This document shows positions 46,414-56,256 of a stretch of 64,000 bases of DNA, piece by piece (within the stretch, counting starts at the first letter, position 1; every line of letters starts with the position of its first letter). A program made the translations under genes and the position numbers. The notes beneath the pieces were generated by a model. The model was not told where the DNA came from and ran no database searches. It saw only the letters and a program-made list of their open reading frames with translations. This DNA is from Phenylobacterium sp. (lineage in GTDB: Bacteria > Pseudomonadota > Alphaproteobacteria > Caulobacterales > Caulobacteraceae): the NCBI RefSeq assembly GCF_030681155.1, contig NZ_JAUXXE010000071.1, positions 62,001-126,000 on the forward strand, in the 5' to 3' direction.

Positions 46414-47208
46414 GTGTCGACGCAAACCGCCCTTCTGAAAGTGATGTCCGACGCCGCCCGCAAGGCGGCCCGGGGCCTGAACCGTGATTTCGGCGAGCTT
46501 TCCGAGCTGCAGGTGTCGCGCAAGGCGCCGGCTGATTTCGTCTCGGCCGCGGACATCAAGGCCGAGCAGGCGGTGTTCGAAGCGCTGGAAAAGGCCCGCC
46601 CCGGCTACAGCTTCCTCGGCGAGGAACGCGGCCTGATCGAAGGCACCGACAAGACCCACACCTGGATCGTCGATCCGCTGGACGGCACCACCAACTTCCT
46701 GCACGCCATCCCGCACTTCGCGATCAACATCGCCCTGCAGCGCGAAGGCGCAATCGTGGCGGCGGTGACCTACAACCCCGTCACCAACGAGTTGTTCTGG
46801 GCCGAAAAGGGCAAGGGCTGCTTCGTCAACGACAAGCGCCTGCGCGTCGCTGGCCGCAAACACCTGGACGAAAGCGTGCTGGGCACCGGCATCCCGTTCC
46901 TCGGTCACGGCCAGCACGCCCGCTTCCTGAAAGAGCTGCACCAGATCAGCCAGCGCGTGGCCGGCGTTCGTCGCTTCGGCGCGGCGTCCCTGGACCTGGC
47001 ATATGTCGCCGCCGGTCGCATGGACGGCTTCTGGGAGCGCGACCTGAAGCCCTGGGACATGGCTGCGGGCCTGCTGATGATCCAGGAAGCTGGCGGCAAG
47101 GTCACCGACATGGACGGCGGCGAGGACATGCTGACCAAGGGTTCGATCTGCACCGCTAATCTTGAGCTGCACCCGCTGATGCTCGATAAACTGAAAGCGG
47201 CCGGCTAG
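46414..47208 (+). CDS. suhB: Inositol monophosphatase family protein (SuhB)
   Basis: The 264-residue Mg-dependent phosphatase shows SFLGEERG, VDPLDGTTNFLHAIPHFAI and the KPWDMAAGLLMIQEAGG motif. SuhB-like proteins dephosphorylate inositol-1-phosphate and, in enterics, assist rRNA transcription. GTG 46414 is chosen as start: it matches the family N terminus (STQTALLKVM) and GGAA lies upstream; the TTG at 46390 is less likely. Confidence 0.93.
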   Translation: MSTQTALLKVMSDAARKAARGLNRDFGELSELQVSRKAPADFVSAADIKAEQAVFEALEKARPGYSFLGEERGLIEGTDKTHTWIVDPLDGTTNFLHAIPHFAINIALQREGAIVAAVTYNPVTNELFWAEKGKGCFVNDKRLRVAGRKHLDESVLGTGIPFLGHGQHARFLKELHQISQRVAGVRRFGAASLDLAYVAAGRMDGFWERDLKPWDMAAGLLMIQEAGGKVTDMDGGEDMLTKGSICTANLELHPLMLDKLKAAG

Positions 47209-47287
47209 GGCGCCCAGCCGCACGTGGAGGCTGAGCTCAAAGCTTGGCCTTGACGAAAGCGGCGCCGAGGACGGCTAGATCGTTCTC

Positions 47288-48307
47288 ATGCATCTGACGC
47301 GCCGCGCCTTCACCGCCGCCACCGCCGCCCTTACGGCCACCCCCGCCATGGCCAAGCCCGTGCAAAAGCCGATCGTCATCGCCCATAGGGGCGCGAGCGG
47401 CGAGCGCCCTGAGCACACGCTGATGGGCTATCGCCTGGCCATTGATCAGGGCGCCGACTTCATCGAGCCCGACCTTGTCCTGTCGATGGACGGGGTCCTG
47501 GTCGTTCGCCACGAGAATGAAATCGGCGGAACCACAGACGTGGCCTCGCGGCCGGAGTTCGCCGCCCGCCAGACCGTCAAGTTCATCGACGGCGAAAAGA
47601 TCACAGGCTGGTTCGCCGAGAACTTCACGCTCGCCGAACTGAAGACCCTGCGTGCACGCGAGCGCATGCCCGACCTGCGTCCGGGCAGCGCCAAGTTCGA
47701 CGGCCGCGAACCGATCGCGACGTTCCAGGAAGTCATCGACCTCGCCAGGACGGAAAGCCGCCGCGTGGGCCGCACCATCGGCCTCTATCCGGAGATGAAG
47801 CATCCGGCCTTCCTGGCCAGCATCGGTCTGCCGATCGAGGCGCGGCTCGCGGCGGCGTTGAAAAGCAATGACTTGGACAGCGCCAGCGCCCCAGTCTTCG
47901 TCCAGTGCTTCGAGCCGGCCGCCCTGGTGAGCTTCAAGACGCTCTCCAAGGCCCGGCGCGTGCAGTTGGTCGGGGCCGGCAGCCCGGCCATGATCAGCGC
48001 GCAGGGCCTGAAGGCTATCGCGGCCTATGCCGACGGCGTCGGCCCCGACTGGTCGATGGTCCTCCCGACCGTGGACGGCGCTTTAGGTCCCGCGAGCGCC
48101 TTGGTGAAGGACGCCCATGCCGCCGGCCTGCTCGTCCATCCCTGGACCGTCCGAGCGGAGAACCGCTTCCTGCCGGCCAAGCTGCGCCGCGGAACTTCAC
48201 CGGCCGAGCACGGCGACGCCCAAGCCGTGTTCCACGCCCTCTACGCCGCAGGCGTCGACGGCGTGTTCAGCGACTTCCCAGCCATGGCCGTCGCTGCTCG
48301 GAGTTGA
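47288..48307 (+). CDS. Glycerophosphodiester phosphodiesterase (Tat-exported)
   Basis: The 339-residue protein has a twin-arginine-type signal (TRRAFTAAT, cut near AMA) and the GDPD domain: IAHRGASGERPEHT carries the catalytic His and Arg, FIEPDLVLSMDGVLVVRHE the metal ligands and second His, and VHPWTVRAEN the C-terminal block. It splits glycerophosphodiesters to glycerol-3-phosphate plus alcohol in the periplasm. Start ATG 47288. It converges on the ABC transporter gene with 3 nt between stops. Confidence 0.94.
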   Translation: MHLTRRAFTAATAALTATPAMAKPVQKPIVIAHRGASGERPEHTLMGYRLAIDQGADFIEPDLVLSMDGVLVVRHENEIGGTTDVASRPEFAARQTVKFIDGEKITGWFAENFTLAELKTLRARERMPDLRPGSAKFDGREPIATFQEVIDLARTESRRVGRTIGLYPEMKHPAFLASIGLPIEARLAAALKSNDLDSASAPVFVQCFEPAALVSFKTLSKARRVQLVGAGSPAMISAQGLKAIAAYADGVGPDWSMVLPTVDGALGPASALVKDAHAAGLLVHPWTVRAENRFLPAKLRRGTSPAEHGDAQAVFHALYAAGVDGVFSDFPAMAVAARS

Positions 48308-48310
48308 GCC

Positions 48311-50161
48311 CTAGGCCGCAGCGTCGCCGAACTGTAAGGCGGCGAGGCGCGAATAGAGCCCGCCCTTGGCGGCGAGCTCGGCGTGGGTCCCTTGTTCGAC
48401 CACCTTGCCGCCGTCCATGACCACGATGCGGTCGGCCTTGAGTACAGTGGCCAACCGGTGGGCGATGACCAGGGTGGTGTGGCCGACCATGGCGCCTTCC
48501 AGCGCCCGTTGGACCAGTTGCTCGTTCTCGGCGTCCAAAGCGCTGGTGGCCTCGTCGAGCAGCAGGATCGGCGTTTCGCGGATCAGGGCGCGGGCGATGG
48601 CCAGACGCTGGCGCTGACCGCCCGACAGACTGCGGGCGCGGTCGCCCAGCGGGGTCTCGAAGCCCTGCGGCAGGGCGTCGAGGAAGCCCTCGGCCTGGGC
48701 CGCGCAAGCGACGGCGCGAATGGAATCAAGGTCGGCGTCCGGACGCCCGAAGCGGATGTTTTCTGCGGCCGAACCGGAGAACAGCGGCGAGTCCTGCGAC
48801 ACTAGCGCCATGCGAGCCCGCACCTCCGCAGGATCGGCGTCACGCAGATCCACGCCGTCCAGGCGGATCGTCCCGCTCTGCGGGTCATAGAACCGCAGCA
48901 GCAACCGGAAGACGGTGCTCTTGCCCGAGCCCGACGGCCCGACCAGGGCCACCCGCTCGCCGGGCGCGACCTTCAGGGAGAAGCCGCTGAGCGCCAGAGC
49001 GTCGGGGCGGCCTGGATAGGCGAAGTCGACACGCTCGAACTCGATCTCGCCGCGCGCCGGAACCGGCAGCGCCTTGGGCGCCGCAGGAGCTGCGATAGTG
49101 GGCCTGGCGGCCAAAAGCTCGGAGATCCGCTCCATGGCCCCAGCGGCCTTCTGGACGTCACCCCAGGTCTCGCCCAGGGCGCCCACCGAACCAGCGGCCA
49201 TCACCGAGAGGAAGGCGAACTGGAACAGCGCGCCCCAGGTCATCTCGCCGCGCAGGCCGGCATGGACGCCGAGCCAGAAAATCACCACCACGCCGCCGAA
49301 GACGAGGCCGATGACCAGGGCCGTCATGATCGCCCGCGCGGTCATCCGGCGCAGAGAGGTCTGGAACGAGCTTTCGACCGCCTCGCCGAACCGCGCAGCG
49401 CCAGCGTCCTCGCGCCCGAAGGCCTGGACGGTCTCAAGCGCGTCAAGAGTCTCGCCGGCATGGCCGACGGCGGCGGCGAACTGATCCTGGGTCGACATGG
49501 TCAGCTTGCGGACCCGCTTGCCGAACAAGAACAGCGGCGCCAGCACGAACGGGAAGATGCCCAGCACCAGGCCGGTCAGGCTGGGGCTGACGATGACCAG
49601 CAGGATCAGCGCGCCGATCAGCGTCAGCAGATTGCGCAGCGCCACAGAGATAGAGGTAGAGAGGAGGCTCTCGACGATCTGGATGTCGGTGGTCAGGCGC
49701 GACAGCACCTCGCCCGTGCGCGTCTTTAAGAAGAAGGTCGGATCGAGGGTCAGGATGTGGGCGTAGGCCGCCTTGCGCAGGTCGGCGGTGATCCGCTCCC
49801 CCAGCTTGGTGACGAAGAAGTAGCGCAGGGCGCTGGAGGCCGCGAGCGCCAGGGCCACACCGCCGATGAGCCAGAACCAGGGATCGACCGTCGCCGCGCT
49901 GGCCTTGGGGTCGGTCAGGTGGTCGACCAGCAGCCGCACGGCGCCGGAGAGACCCAGGGTGGAAGCGGTCGCGGTTAGCAGGAAGAGGCCCGCCCAGGCG
50001 GCGTCGCCCTTGTGCATGGCCAGGAACGGCATCAGGCGGCCGAGCGCCTTGACGTTCCGGCTGCGCGCCCGGCGATCGGCCGCTTCGCTCAAATCCTGGG
50101 CCATTGCGGCGCCCGCGCTGGGGCGACCGGGGGCGGGGGCCTCGTGGGCCAGATCACTCAT
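48311..50161 (-). CDS. MsbA-like ABC transporter, fused permease and ATPase
   Basis: The 616-residue half-transporter has six membrane segments (about 50-340) and an ATPase domain: Walker [13 protein letters not shown], signature [16 protein letters not shown], Walker [13 protein letters not shown] and the H-loop IAHRL. It dimerises to export lipids or drugs. A basic cytoplasmic N terminus of ~50 residues is present. The start at 50161 shares its upstream region with rpmE. The substrate is unknown. Confidence 0.93.
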   Translation of the reverse strand: MSDLAHEAPAPGRPSAGAAMAQDLSEAADRRARSRNVKALGRLMPFLAMHKGDAAWAGLFLLTATASTLGLSGAVRLLVDHLTDPKASAATVDPWFWLIGGVALALAASSALRYFFVTKLGERITADLRKAAYAHILTLDPTFFLKTRTGEVLSRLTTDIQIVESLLSTSISVALRNLLTLIGALILLVIVSPSLTGLVLGIFPFVLAPLFLFGKRVRKLTMSTQDQFAAAVGHAGETLDALETVQAFGREDAGAARFGEAVESSFQTSLRRMTARAIMTALVIGLVFGGVVVIFWLGVHAGLRGEMTWGALFQFAFLSVMAAGSVGALGETWGDVQKAAGAMERISELLAARPTIAAPAAPKALPVPARGEIEFERVDFAYPGRPDALALSGFSLKVAPGERVALVGPSGSGKSTVFRLLLRFYDPQSGTIRLDGVDLRDADPAEVRARMALVSQDSPLFSGSAAENIRFGRPDADLDSIRAVACAAQAEGFLDALPQGFETPLGDRARSLSGGQRQRLAIARALIRETPILLLDEATSALDAENEQLVQRALEGAMVGHTTLVIAHRLATVLKADRIVVMDGGKVVEQGTHAELAAKGGLYSRLAALQFGDAAA

Positions 50162-50175
50162 ATAAACTAGCGCCC

Positions 50176-50205
50176 TTGCTCTTCCCGCGCCTTTTCCTGT
50201 ATACG
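50176..50205 (+). promoter_or_regulatory. Candidate rpmE promoter
   Basis: TTGCTC (50176-50181) and TATACG (from 50200), 18 bases apart, resemble housekeeping elements. A leader of about 70 nt would result. Confidence 0.4.
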
Positions 50206-50280
50206 CGCGGCTTCCTCGCGTCCGCCATCCGTGGCGCCGCGATATATTCCTGCCGCTCCTTTACGTCGGTTGCCCTTTCG

Positions 50281-50505
50281 ATGAAACAAGACACCCACCC
50301 CGACTATCACTTCATCACCGTGGTGATGACCGACGGCACGAGCTATCAGACGCGCTCGACCTTCGGCAAAGAAGGCGCGACGCTGAACCTGGATATAGAT
50401 CCGAAGACGCACCCGGCGTGGACCGGCGGCAACCAGCACATGCTGGACCGTGGTGGTCGCGTGTCGCGCTTCAACGCCAAGTTCGGCGGCTTCACCCGCA
50501 AGTAG
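50281..50505 (+). CDS. rpmE: 50S ribosomal protein L31
   Basis: The 74-residue L31 bridges the ribosomal subunits. [32 protein letters not shown] and [15 protein letters not shown] are typical of alphaproteobacterial L31. There is no cysteine, so it is the zinc-free form. Start ATG 50281. Two hairpins follow, the second an intrinsic terminator. Confidence 0.97.
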   Translation: MKQDTHPDYHFITVVMTDGTSYQTRSTFGKEGATLNLDIDPKTHPAWTGGNQHMLDRGGRVSRFNAKFGGFTRK

Positions 50506-50585
50506 GACCTGCCCTGCGCGTTCGTCGCGCAGCAGGTCCTTGCGAGCAGCTACAAAAACGCCGCGTCCCGTGCGCGGCGTTTTTT
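50505..50585 (+). terminator. Tandem hairpins ending rpmE
   Basis: A first stem starts on the stop codon (50505-50520 against 50526-50539); the second is AAAAACGCCGCG (50554-50565) against CGCGGCG (50573-50579) and a T-run. The second is a strong terminator; the first may protect the 3' end. Confidence 0.85.
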
Positions 50586-50645
50586 GCTGTGGGTGGATGA
50601 CGCCCTAGCGGCCTACTCGGCGCGCTCAGTGCGAACGAAACCCTG

Positions 50646-50662
50646 ACAAGCGCTTGGCGCTT
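50646..50662. terminator. CAAGCGC/GCGCTTG hairpin downstream of rcdA
   Basis: Seven-base arms with a TTG loop, about 40 nt past the rcdA stop (minus strand). No U-run. It is a weak candidate. Confidence 0.3.
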
Positions 50663-50699
50663 GCCGGGATGACACCCTGATGACGGACGCCGCTAGGCC

Positions 50700-51206
50700 T
50701 CAGCGGCCGAAGGCGGCCTGCAATCGGTCAAATTGGGACAGCACCGGGTTCGGGATCTCGATGGTGGTGTCCTCGACATACATCCGGCGGTCGAGGTGGC
50801 GGACGCGCTCATAGAGACGCTCTGACCGGTCTAGCAGGGCCAGCAGGCCCACCGGCAAATCTTCGGTGGTGGGACCGCGGCAGACGTCTTCGGCGCCCAA
50901 TCGGTACCGGTCCTCGCAGGCGCCTTCCGGGGGCATGTCGCCTTCGCGCACCGCGCGCTGGACCAGCAGCCAGGAGGCCACCTGCATCAGGCGGGTGGTG
51001 AGGCGCATGCTTTCACCGGCATAGGCCAGGGCCGCATTGCGCGACAAAAGCTTCGACTCTTGGCGGCCGGAGCCGTCGAGATAGCCCGCGGTCTCTTCCA
51101 CAAGGTCCATGCCCTCCTGGAAGGTCCTGTCGAACAATTCAGACCGCGCGAAGTCCTGGATCACATCGGCTCGCCAGGCGCCCGCAGGGGCAAATCCATC
51201 GGTCAT
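50700..51206 (-). CDS. rcdA: RcdA-like (DUF1465) adaptor for CtrA degradation
   Basis: The 168-residue all-helical protein matches DUF1465: ARSELFDRTFQEGMDLVEETAGYL, RNAALAYAGESMRLTTRLMQVASWLL and RAVREGDMPPE are very close to Caulobacter RcdA as I recall it. RcdA joins CpdR to deliver CtrA and other substrates to ClpXP at the cell pole. ATG 51206 is chosen over TTG 51209. It is a strong taxonomic marker for the order. Confidence 0.93.
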   Translation of the reverse strand: MTDGFAPAGAWRADVIQDFARSELFDRTFQEGMDLVEETAGYLDGSGRQESKLLSRNAALAYAGESMRLTTRLMQVASWLLVQRAVREGDMPPEGACEDRYRLGAEDVCRGPTTEDLPVGLLALLDRSERLYERVRHLDRRMYVEDTTIEIPNPVLSQFDRLQAAFGR

Positions 51207-51341
51207 CAAAGCACTGAGCCTCTAATAGCTTCGCCCGCTTGGTATGCGGCGCTCGGACCGGTGGGTGTGCAACCCCCGTGCCAAACCTAAACATCGGTTA
51301 TCCATGATCCGCGTTTACGTTCGGTTATCCGTATACGCAGG

Positions 51342-51545
51342 TCAGCTTGGCCTTGAGAATAGCGCGTCGGCTTCGGCGCGGCCCGCGCGCTTACGCTCAA
51401 TCTGGGCACGACACCTGGCGATCTCGGCCTCCAAAGCCTCGATACGCTCCTCCAACTCCACAACGGCGTAGAGTTCGAGATCCTCGCGCATCGCCTCCGT
51501 GAGACGCTGACCGCGTCCAACGCGGGTTTCCACCGGTTCTTCCAT
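51342..51545 (-). CDS. DUF1192 small coiled-coil protein
   Basis: The 67-residue protein is mostly a coiled coil (ELEERIEALEAEIARCRAQI) with a basic tail, which is the DUF1192 pattern. ATG 51545 follows GGGAGG. It lies just upstream of rcdA on the same strand and in front of the divergent quinone oxidoreductase. Function is not known. Confidence 0.85.
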   Translation of the reverse strand: MEEPVETRVGRGQRLTEAMREDLELYAVVELEERIEALEAEIARCRAQIERKRAGRAEADALFSRPS

Positions 51546-51630
51546 CAAGAGCCTCCCTTTGCCGGGCGTCCTTCGACGTCTATCTGAGCACTGAGAAACT
51601 TTACCCGCAAAACGACCGGAGGGCACACCC

Positions 51631-52608
51631 GTGAGCGACACCATGACCGCCATCACTGTGGAGGGCGGGCGAGGACCTGCGGAAAACCTGAAGGCGGCCA
51701 CGATCCCCCGCCCAGTTCCCGGTCCCGGCCAAATCCTGATCAAGGTCCATGCGGCCGGCGTGAACCGTCCCGACCTGGCGCAGCGCATCGGCGCCTATCC
51801 GCCGCCGCCCGGCGCGCCCGATACACTGGGCCTGGAAGTCGCCGGCGAGGTTCTGGTCGCCGCCGGCCGCTGGAAGGTCGGCGACAAGGTCTGCGCCCTG
51901 CTCGGCGGCGGCGGCTATGCGGAGTATGCCGTGTGCGACTCCCGTCACGCCCTGCCGATCCCCGAGGGCATGGACTATGTGCAGGCCGCCGCCCTGCCCG
52001 AGACCGTCTTCACGGTCTTCGCCAACGTATTCGAGCACGGCAGCCTGAAGAGCGGCGAGATCCTGATGGTCCACGGCGCGACGTCCGGGATCGGGACGAC
52101 GGCGATCCAGATGGCCAAGGCCGCTGGCGCGAAGGTTATCGCCACCAGCCGGGGCGCCGGCAAGGCCGCCGAAGCCCTGAAGCTCGGGGCCGATGTCAGC
52201 GTTGACGTGACCACGCAGGACTTCACCGCAATCGCCAAGGCGCAAGGCGGCGTCGATGTGATTCTGGACATGGTCGGGGGCGACTATTTCGCCAAGGGCC
52301 TGGATTCGATCCGCACCGGCGGCCGTATCGTCTACATCGCCACCCAGGCCGGCGGCGAAGTCGCCCTGCCGATCTTTAAGCTGATGCTCAAGCGCGCCCT
52401 GGTCACCGGCTCGACCCTGCGTCCCCGCGACGCCGACGAAAAGGCGCGACTGGCCGCCGCCATCGAAGCCCAGGTCTGGCCCTGGATCGCGGCCGGCAAG
52501 CTGACGCCCCAGATCGACAAGACCTTCCCCCTGACTGAAGCGGCCGCCGCCCACGCCTATCTCGAGGGCGGAAGCCACGTCGGCAAGGTGATGCTGATCG
52601 CCGAATGA
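51631..52608 (+). CDS. NAD(P)H quinone oxidoreductase, PIG3/TIGR02824 family
   Basis: The 325-residue zinc-free medium-chain dehydrogenase shows VNRPDLAQRIGAYPPPPGA, VHGATSGIGTTAIQMAKAAGAKVIA (nucleotide binding) and DMVGGDYF. It reduces quinones or enoyl ketones with NADPH. GTG 51631 has CGGAGGG seven bases upstream, so it is preferred to ATG 51643. It ends at the hairpin 52615. Confidence 0.92.
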   Translation: MSDTMTAITVEGGRGPAENLKAATIPRPVPGPGQILIKVHAAGVNRPDLAQRIGAYPPPPGAPDTLGLEVAGEVLVAAGRWKVGDKVCALLGGGGYAEYAVCDSRHALPIPEGMDYVQAAALPETVFTVFANVFEHGSLKSGEILMVHGATSGIGTTAIQMAKAAGAKVIATSRGAGKAAEALKLGADVSVDVTTQDFTAIAKAQGGVDVILDMVGGDYFAKGLDSIRTGGRIVYIATQAGGEVALPIFKLMLKRALVTGSTLRPRDADEKARLAAAIEAQVWPWIAAGKLTPQIDKTFPLTEAAAAHAYLEGGSHVGKVMLIAE

Positions 52609-52614
52609 TCAGGC

Positions 52615-52636
52615 GCTCCTCCCCTCGGGGAGGAGC
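52615..52636. terminator. GCTCCTCCCC/GGGGAGGAGC hairpin between convergent genes
   Basis: Ten-base perfect arms with a two-base loop separate the quinone oxidoreductase from the SDR. It belongs to the same family as the hairpins at 9459 and 29298. Confidence 0.6.
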
Positions 52637-52645
52637 CGCCACGGC

Positions 52646-53509
52646 CTACTTCGCCTGCGCGGCCTCGAACGCCGCCAGGCGCTCGTCGGCCAGGCGTTGG
52701 CGCTCGGCGCGCATTTCGGGGTCCCAGGAATTGCGCGGCCCCACGAACAGGCCGCCGTCCACCATCAGGTGCGTGCCGGTGACGAAAGCGCTTTCGTCCG
52801 AAGCGAAGAACAGCGCCGCATGGGCGATGTCCTCGGGCAGGCCGGGCTTTTCGATCGGCTGAGTGTTCGGCGCACTCTGAGCCATGGTCTGCTTGACCAT
52901 TCCAGCCATGCCTGCCGGCACCCGATCTGGCGGGGTGAAGATGTTGGTCAGGATCAGGCCTGGGCAAATGGCGTTCACCCGGATCCGGTCGCGCGCCAGA
53001 TCGGCGGCCGCGACGCGCGTCAGGTGGATGACGCCGGCCTTGGCCACCGAATAGGCGATCGGCCCATACCCGGCCTGGGTTCCGGCGATTGAGGCGGTGT
53101 TGACGATGGATCCGCCACCGCGCGCCTTCATGTGCGGAATCGCATAGCGGATGCCAAGCGCCACCGAGCGCAGCAGCAGGTTCTGGGTCTGGTCCCAGCC
53201 CTCGCCGGTCATGTCCTCCATGCGGCTCGGCGTCCCGCCGGCCCCGGCGTTGTTGAAGAGGATGTCGAGCCCGCCAAATCGAGCCACCGCGCCGCTCATC
53301 AGCGCCTCGATCTGACGCTCGTCCATCACGTCGCAATGTTGATAGGCGACCGCGCCGTCGAACCGCGCCGCCAGCGCCGCGCCGGCCTCGTCGTCGATAT
53401 CACCGACAAAGACCTTGGCGCCCTGCGCCACGAACACTTCGACCGCGCCCAGCCCAATTCCTGAGCACCCACCGGTGATCACCGCCACCTTGTTCTTCAG
53501 CCGACCCAA
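52646..53509 (-). CDS. SDR-family oxidoreductase
   Basis: The 287-residue classical short-chain dehydrogenase has TGGCSGIGLGAVE (cofactor), NNAGAGG, Ser in NTASIAGTQ, YSVAK, and the ICPGLILTNIF C-terminal cap. GDIDDEAG after strand 2 suggests NAD(H). Residues after 265 are a charged helix. It precedes the TonB receptor locus but on the other strand. The substrate is unknown. Confidence 0.9.
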   Translation of the reverse strand: MGRLKNKVAVITGGCSGIGLGAVEVFVAQGAKVFVGDIDDEAGAALAARFDGAVAYQHCDVMDERQIEALMSGAVARFGGLDILFNNAGAGGTPSRMEDMTGEGWDQTQNLLLRSVALGIRYAIPHMKARGGGSIVNTASIAGTQAGYGPIAYSVAKAGVIHLTRVAAADLARDRIRVNAICPGLILTNIFTPPDRVPAGMAGMVKQTMAQSAPNTQPIEKPGLPEDIAHAALFFASDESAFVTGTHLMVDGGLFVGPRNSWDPEMRAERQRLADERLAAFEAAQAK

Positions 53510-53661
53510 AAGACGCTCCTCACCTGGTGCGCCTCAACGAGGCGTTGCGCAAACCATCCCCTAGCGCCCCGCCCCGCGCAACGCGGATTTCGAACAACGG
53601 GTAGGTTCCGTCGCGTCGACAAGGCTCCGCGCCACCGTCCCATTTCAATAAAATGCAGGTC

Positions 53662-53679
53662 CGTCAAAAATTATTGACG
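53662..53679. promoter_or_regulatory. CGTCAA/TTGACG dyad upstream of the TonB receptor
   Basis: Two six-base arms six bases apart, in an AT-richer stretch 79 nt before the receptor start. Extending the arms gives 8 of 9 matches. It could be an operator, or TTGACG may be a -35 element. The rest of the 53510-53757 gap shows nothing else. Confidence 0.35.
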
Positions 53680-53757
53680 CCGCCACCGTCGTACCACAAG
53701 TTCGAATAAACGCAGGATAGCGTTAGACGACAGGCAAAACGGGGAGGCACGAAGAAC

Positions 53758-56202
53758 ATGAATCGTAGAATCAAGTTGTTGTTGTCGAGCGCAATCGTGG
53801 CGTGCGTCGCGGGGACTGCAGCCTCGGCGCAGACCCAAGGTTCGAATATGATCGAGGAATTGGTGGTCACCGCGCAGAAGCGCGAAGAGAGCCTCCAGGA
53901 CGTTCCGGTTGCAGTTTCCGCCTTCACTGACGAGACCCGCGACATCGTCGGCATCCGCTCAATCCAGGACTTCGCGACCTTTACGCCGGGTCTATCTTTC
54001 AACGCCGGCAGCGACCGGATGAGCCTGCGCGGCGTCGGTCGCCTGACCAATGTGCTGGGATCGGACCCCGGCGTGGCGGTCTATGCCGACGGCTTCTACA
54101 CCGCCTCCAACAGCGAGGCGGCGAAGAGCACCCTGTTCGTGGACCGCGTCGAGATCCTGCGCGGACCGCAAGGCACGCTCTATGGCCGCAACTCGATCGG
54201 CGGCGCGATCAATGTCATCTCCAAGCGCCCGGACGACACCTTTGGCGGCGAGGTTCGCGCCAGCATCGGGAACTACGACTTCAAGCAGGTCGAGGCATCA
54301 GTCTCCATCCCGCTCTCCGAGGGCCTGCGCACCAAGCTGGGCGGCCTGTGGACCAAGCAGGACGACGGCTACTTCAAGAACGTGGCCGGCGGGCCGAGCG
54401 AAGGCGGCGTCACAGACGACACCTGGTTCGAGGTTCAGGTCGAGGCCGACCTCGGCGACAACGCCACCGCCTGGATCCGCTACTCGACCTCAAGCTGGGA
54501 CCAGCGTGGCCGCACCAGCAACATGGTCAGCCCCTACTACAACACCACCAGTCCAATCTTCCTGGACGGCGACCCTAGGGGGCCGAACGCTTTCATGCGC
54601 CCGGAAGGCCTCTTCCCCTCCTCGCTCTATCTCTACAACACGCCCAATCCGGGGGTGGACGACCACCGCGAGTTCTCGACCAACACCCCATCATCGCGAA
54701 AGCTGGACGACCAGCACCAGTTGGTCGCCGAGCTATCGTGGAACCTGGGCTGGGCGGCGCTGAAATACATCGGGGGCTACAACCAGTACACCTTCACCCA
54801 GGTCACCGATTATGACGCCACCGCGCGGATCTCGTACCCAACCCCGATCGTCGGGACGACGGTGTTCCCGAGCATCACGGCCGAATATATCGAGGACAAG
54901 AAGTTCTGGAGCAACGAACTCAACCTGAGCTCCATCCACGATGGTCCCCTCCAGTGGATCGCCGGCCTCTACTATTACCGCGAGAAATTCCGTCAGCCGA
55001 TCACGCTCTATGCGCCGTTCCAGGCGCAGATCGAGACGCCGCGCATCGGAGCCGCGACCACGCCCGGGTACCTCTTCCTGCCGGCCGCCCCGAACCCGGA
55101 CCGCATCGTCTTCCTGAGCTTCGGTGATCTGGACACCAAGGCCACCGCCGCCTTCGGCCAGATCGACTACGCCTTCAACGACAGCTTCAAGGTCACCGCG
55201 GGCCTGCGCTACTCCAAGGATGAGAAGGACGCGCTGGAGACTTCGCGGCTGGTCTATTTCAACCCGCTCACCCTCGGCGCGCTGGGCGGCTCGATCGACG
55301 TCACCGCGGCCTCGGGCGGCAGGGGACCGGCTTCGCGCAATCTGAGCGGTGAGTGGGACGCCTGGAGCGGTACGCTGGGGGCCGAATGGTCGCCGGACAC
55401 CAGCACCATGGCCTATGCGAAGTACAGCCGCGGCTACAAGTCGGGCGGGTTCAACCTCGGCGCTCTGGCCGAACGCCCCTCCGTCGAACCCGAGACCCTC
55501 GACGCCTACGAGATCGGCGTGAAGAAGAACTTCGGGACAACCCTGCAGACCAACGCCGCCGTCTTCTACTACCAGTATGAGGGCGCCCAGGTGCCGGTCA
55601 CCGTGGTGCGAAACGCGGTGAACCAGCAGGAATTCATCAATATCGCGGAGTCGGAGTCGATAGGCGCAGAGCTGGAAGTGGTCTGGGCGCCCATCGATCA
55701 GATCCGGGTGATGCTGAACTACAGCTACCTGGACGCCACGATCGAAAAGGCCTGCTGCATCGTCAACTCCGCCGATCTGCTGGCCACCGACGTCAACGCC
55801 AATCCGTCTGGCCCGCTGATCGCCGGGCGCCAGGCCCAGGACCTGTCGGGCAATCGCCTGCCCTCCTCGCCCAAGAACAAGCTGGCGCTGAACGGCACCT
55901 ACCGCTTCGACTTCGAGCCAGGCTCCCTGACGTTCTCGGGGACCTATTCCTGGAAGGACAAGGTCAGCTACGGCATCTTCGACTACTCGCCAGAGATCGC
56001 CCCGTCGCAGGATCAACTCGACCTGCGCGCCATCTGGGTCGGCGCCGGCGGCCGCTACACGGTGATCGGCTACGTCCGGAACGTGTTCGACGATGAGTTG
56101 CTGGACGGCATCGAGACGGGCCCGGAGAACGGCGGCTCGCTGCGAACCCTCTACATGACCCCGCCCCGGACGTTCGGAATCGAGTTGCAATACCGCTTCT
56201 AG
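53758..56202 (+). CDS. TonB-dependent receptor
   Basis: The 814-residue outer-membrane receptor has a signal peptide (about 1-24), a TonB-box-like IEELVVTAQKREESL, a plug domain with LRGVGRL and RVEILRGPQGTLYGRNSIGG, and a 22-strand barrel ending in ELQYRF with terminal Phe. The sequence style is that of the sphingomonad/caulobacter receptors for plant- or lipid-derived compounds; it lacks the CUB-type SusC extension. GGGGAGG precedes the ATG. The four GPH transporters that follow on the same strand suggest an uptake pathway. The ligand is unknown. Confidence 0.94.
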   Translation: MNRRIKLLLSSAIVACVAGTAASAQTQGSNMIEELVVTAQKREESLQDVPVAVSAFTDETRDIVGIRSIQDFATFTPGLSFNAGSDRMSLRGVGRLTNVLGSDPGVAVYADGFYTASNSEAAKSTLFVDRVEILRGPQGTLYGRNSIGGAINVISKRPDDTFGGEVRASIGNYDFKQVEASVSIPLSEGLRTKLGGLWTKQDDGYFKNVAGGPSEGGVTDDTWFEVQVEADLGDNATAWIRYSTSSWDQRGRTSNMVSPYYNTTSPIFLDGDPRGPNAFMRPEGLFPSSLYLYNTPNPGVDDHREFSTNTPSSRKLDDQHQLVAELSWNLGWAALKYIGGYNQYTFTQVTDYDATARISYPTPIVGTTVFPSITAEYIEDKKFWSNELNLSSIHDGPLQWIAGLYYYREKFRQPITLYAPFQAQIETPRIGAATTPGYLFLPAAPNPDRIVFLSFGDLDTKATAAFGQIDYAFNDSFKVTAGLRYSKDEKDALETSRLVYFNPLTLGALGGSIDVTAASGGRGPASRNLSGEWDAWSGTLGAEWSPDTSTMAYAKYSRGYKSGGFNLGALAERPSVEPETLDAYEIGVKKNFGTTLQTNAAVFYYQYEGAQVPVTVVRNAVNQQEFINIAESESIGAELEVVWAPIDQIRVMLNYSYLDATIEKACCIVNSADLLATDVNANPSGPLIAGRQAQDLSGNRLPSSPKNKLALNGTYRFDFEPGSLTFSGTYSWKDKVSYGIFDYSPEIAPSQDQLDLRAIWVGAGGRYTVIGYVRNVFDDELLDGIETGPENGGSLRTLYMTPPRTFGIELQYRF

Positions 56203-56221
56203 GTTTCGCCATCCACGAGAG

Positions 56222-56256
56222 GGGCGCGCAGGCCACAAGGCTCGCGCGCCCTTTTT
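56222..56256 (+). terminator. Intrinsic terminator after the TonB receptor
   Basis: GGGCGCGC (56222-56229) pairs with GCGCGCCC (56244-56251), followed by TTTTT. It separates the receptor from the transporter array, so the latter has its own promoter. Confidence 0.9.
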
